DNA of 5,876 bases from Actinomycetota bacterium (GTDB lineage: Bacteria; Actinomycetota; Geothermincolia; Geothermincolales; RBG-13-55-18), in NCBI GenBank assembly GCA_028275245.1, contig JAPWVA010000088.1, positions 1 to 5,876 on the forward strand, in the 5' to 3' direction. A program made the position numbers and the translations under genes. Positions within the stretch are counted from its first letter, which is position 1; every line of letters starts with the position of its first letter. The notes under the pieces were generated by a model that searched no databases, had not been told where the DNA came from, and was given only the letters and a program-made list of their open reading frames with translations. Of the stretch, positions 3,687 through 5,876 are shown piece after piece.

Positions 3687-5865
3687 GGGGCCCGGTTATC
3701 TCGCCGGGGGAGAATGAGTTGAGGCGATAATAAGCGGCGTCAAGGATGTCCGCCAGCCTGCGGGAAGGTGAGCGGAAGGACCTGGCGAGGCCCGGCGGTG
3801 GAAATTCCAAGGTGTCGAAGACGGCACAGCTTATACCCTCCTCCCTTATCTCCCTTGCCATGGCCTCCAGGTCCTTCTGGGGGTCCTCGGAGTGGATGGG
3901 CACGTTGCCGAAGCCGTCGGTGAGGATGACCATTATGGGGTTGAGGCTCGGGTCACGACGCCTTTCCCGCTTTATCACCCTGCAGGCCAGCTCCAAGCCG
4001 TGGCATAAGGGGGTGGAGCCCCCAGTGGCTATATCTCTAACGCACAACCGGGCCAGCTGCACGCTGGAGGTGGGTGCTAGCACCAGCTGGGCCTGACGGT
4101 CCCGGAAGGTCACCAGCCCCACTCTGTCCCTCTTCCGGTAGGCATCCGCCAGGAGCTCCAGGACCGCTTTCTTGGCGCACTCGATGCGATCCATGGCCCG
4201 CATGGAGGCACTGGCGTCCACCAGGAAGAGGATGAGATTGCCGGTGCGGTCCTTCCTTATGGCCCGGCGGAGGTCTTCCCGGTTCAGGGGCAATATGTCT
4301 CCCCCTCCTCGCTGGAGGGCGGAGGCCTTCAGGGTGGAAGCCAGGTGGAGATTCCCCGACTCTGCCTTTTCCCCGGGCAGGTAGGGCCGGGAGCCCACCA
4401 CCCTTCCCCGGCCGCTTCCCTCCAGGGCCTCGCTCCTCCTCCCCCCGTTGCTCTTTGGCGAGGGGGAGGAGGGAAGGCTGAGCTCCCCGCGGGGGAGGTC
4501 ACGCCCAGGGCTTACCCCTTCCGCAGTAAGGCCTCCCGGGGGCAGAGGATGAGTGGTCCCGTTTTCCAGGGGTACTCTTCGTCCCGGGAGGGATTCTCCG
4601 GGTCCCACCGCCTCCGCAGGCGCGCCGCCCTCCCTTGGCGCCCCGGTGGTGGCGTTCCCGCCGGCCGTGCGGGTTTCGGCCTCCCGGGGCCCCTCGCGTT
4701 TCCCCTTGCCCTGCTCGTGAGAGGAAAAGGGTTTCACGGCGCTCTCGCCGTTGCTTTCCCCCGGACCAGGGCGTCCAGGGCGTCCCCCTTGGTCCCGGGG
4801 ACCCCCTCCCGGTTCTCTGGAGGTACCTGGGCGCGTGAAAGCCCGGGTGAGATGGTCCACCACCTCCCTGATCCTTTCCGCGCTCGATTCCGCGTTTTCC
4901 AGGGGGGATCTCCTCAGCCGGTGGAGGAATACCATCTCCGCCGTCTCCGCCACGTGCCCCGGCAAGACCTCCTGGGACCCTTCTAGGGCGGCCCGGGCCT
5001 TGGCCGCCTGGAGCAGGGCGATGTCGCCCCGGTGGCCGGGTACCCCGAGCTCCGAGGAGATGGAGGCCACCAGGTGGAGGATGTCATCGCCCGCGGAGAC
5101 GCGGGGGAGCAGCTCCCTGGCGTCCTCTATCCTCCGCCGTAACTCCTCCTGAGCCGGCTGGAACTCGTCCAGGAAGAGCTGGGGATTCTCACGGAAGCGA
5201 TGCCTCCTGCGCATGATCTCCACCCGCAGGCGCGGGTCATCCTCCGCCCTTACCTCCACGCATAGGGCGAACCTGTCCTCCAGTTGTGGCCTCAGGTCTC
5301 CTTCCTCGGGGTTCATGGTGCCTATCATGATGAAGCGGGAGGGATGGGAGAAGGCGATCCCCTCCCTCTCCACGTGGTTGATCCCAGTGGATGCCACGTC
5401 CAGCAACAGGTCCACTATGTGATCCTCCAGTAGGTTGACCTCGTCCACGTAGAGGATTGATCGGTTGGCCTCCGCCAGGATTCCGGGCTCGAATTCCCTA
5501 ACGCCCTCCTTCAGCGCCCTTTCCAGGACGAAAGAGCCCACTAGGCGGTCCACCGTCGCGTTGAGGGGCAGGTTGACCAGGCGCACGGGACGCCAGTCGG
5601 TGGGCAGGGTTTCCCCCTCCAGCCATCTCCTGCGACAACCCTCGCACATCTCCTCAACGCCGTGGGGAGGGCAGCGGAAGGGGCAATCAGCGACCACCTC
5701 GATGGGGGGAAGGAGCTCCGCCAGGGCGCGAGCAGCGGTGCTCTTGCCCGTTCCGCGCTCCCCCTTGATGAGCACGCCCCCCAGACCGGGGTCCACGGCG
5801 TTGAGGAGGAGGGCGAGCTTAAGCCTTTCCTGGCCCACGATGGCGGAGAAAGGATAGGTGAACAC
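3655..5865 (-). CDS. Fused AAA+ / vWA metal-chelatase subunit (ChlI-ChlD type, putative cobaltochelatase subunit)
   Basis: A 736-residue protein combining the ATPase motor and the vWA adaptor of magnesium/cobalt chelatases; with a CobN/ChlH-type subunit it would drive ATP-dependent metal insertion into a tetrapyrrole. AAA+ part: Walker A GERGTGKS (35-42), Walker B ILYVDEVN (137-144), sensor-1 region GTMNPEEG (182-189), arginine finger DRF (197-199), sensor-2 GHRGDI (277-282). Four cysteines (61, 65, 74, 77) form a CxxxC-x8-CxxC cluster. A Gly/Pro/Arg-rich linker (about 343-505) is followed by vWA with a complete MIDAS: D550/S552/S554, T618, TDG at 649-651. The fused family is known from genomes having cobN but lacking cobS/cobT, where about 630 residues is usual, so this one is about 100 longer, mainly in the linker. 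The frame stays open to the right edge, but GTG 5865, with AAGGGG 4 nt upstream and the usual YPFSAIVGQ beginning, fits as start. CobN is not in the window; cobalt rather than magnesium is inference. Confidence 0.9.
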   Translation of the reverse strand: MFTYPFSAIVGQERLKLALLLNAVDPGLGGVLIKGERGTGKSTAARALAELLPPIEVVADCPFRCPPHGVEEMCEGCRRRWLEGETLPTDWRPVRLVNLPLNATVDRLVGSFVLERALKEGVREFEPGILAEANRSILYVDEVNLLEDHIVDLLLDVASTGINHVEREGIAFSHPSRFIMIGTMNPEEGDLRPQLEDRFALCVEVRAEDDPRLRVEIMRRRHRFRENPQLFLDEFQPAQEELRRRIEDARELLPRVSAGDDILHLVASISSELGVPGHRGDIALLQAAKARAALEGSQEVLPGHVAETAEMVFLHRLRRSPLENAESSAERIREVVDHLTRAFTRPGTSREPGGGPRDQGGRPGRPGPGESNGESAVKPFSSHEQGKGKREGPREAETRTAGGNATTGAPREGGAPAEAVGPGESLPGRRVPLENGTTHPLPPGGLTAEGVSPGRDLPRGELSLPSSPSPKSNGGRRSEALEGSGRGRVVGSRPYLPGEKAESGNLHLASTLKASALQRGGGDILPLNREDLRRAIRKDRTGNLILFLVDASASMRAMDRIECAKKAVLELLADAYRKRDRVGLVTFRDRQAQLVLAPTSSVQLARLCVRDIATGGSTPLCHGLELACRVIKRERRRDPSLNPIMVILTDGFGNVPIHSEDPQKDLEAMAREIREEGISCAVFDTLEFPPPGLARSFRSPSRRLADILDAAYYRLNSFSPGEITGPLQPLLVGKKA

Positions 5866-5876
5866 CTGACCCCTTA

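Noticed and set aside
4345..4986. 213-codon + strand frame opposite the chelatase linker
   Set aside because: It is the antisense shadow of a GC-rich coding linker, with no ribosome site or domain character.

Overview
The window is GC-rich bacterial DNA with four protein genes and two unusually structured non-coding stretches. The organism cannot be named from the sequence. High GC, GTG start use, a PHP-type histidinol-phosphatase and a fused ChlI/ChlD-type chelatase subunit would suit a deep-branching actinobacterium or another high-GC Gram-positive or thermophile-like lineage, but this is a guess.

Layout: (1) On the + strand, 2-733 is the 3' part of a PHP-family histidinol-phosphatase (histidine biosynthesis), cut by the left edge so that its N-terminal metal motif is missing. 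(2) 734-1038 is a very GC-rich convergent intergenic region full of inverted repeats. Two of them interleave like a pseudoknot, and a long hairpin follows immediately and covers the stop codon of the next gene. (3) On the - strand, a membrane histidine kinase (3256-1400) and a stand-alone receiver protein (1407-1039) overlap by 8 bp and form one two-component unit. (4) 3257-3654 is a non-coding stretch upstream of the kinase. It contains a good match to a sigma-28/FliA/WhiG-class promoter at the right distance from the kinase start. It also contains a second, diverged copy of the last codons of the neighbouring chelatase gene. (5) On the - strand, 5865-3655 is a fused AAA+/von Willebrand A (vWA) metal-chelatase subunit, probably the ATPase/MIDAS partner of a CobN-type cobaltochelatase, with a long low-complexity linker.

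How they work together: kinase and receiver are very likely partners. No DNA-binding output domain is present, so the receiver must act on another protein or in a phosphorelay. The kinase has two membrane helices with almost no external loop, then GAF and PAS modules, so the signal is probably cytoplasmic or membrane-derived. The chelatase subunit and the histidinol-phosphatase are metabolic genes with no evident functional link to the two-component pair.

The two most notable observations are the duplicated chelatase 3' end (33/36 identical bases, 79 bp apart, the downstream copy out of frame and behind a stop codon) and the sigma-28-like promoter for the kinase/receiver pair. No RNA gene, CRISPR array, insertion sequence or defence locus was recognised, and none of the coding genes is of an undescribed type.
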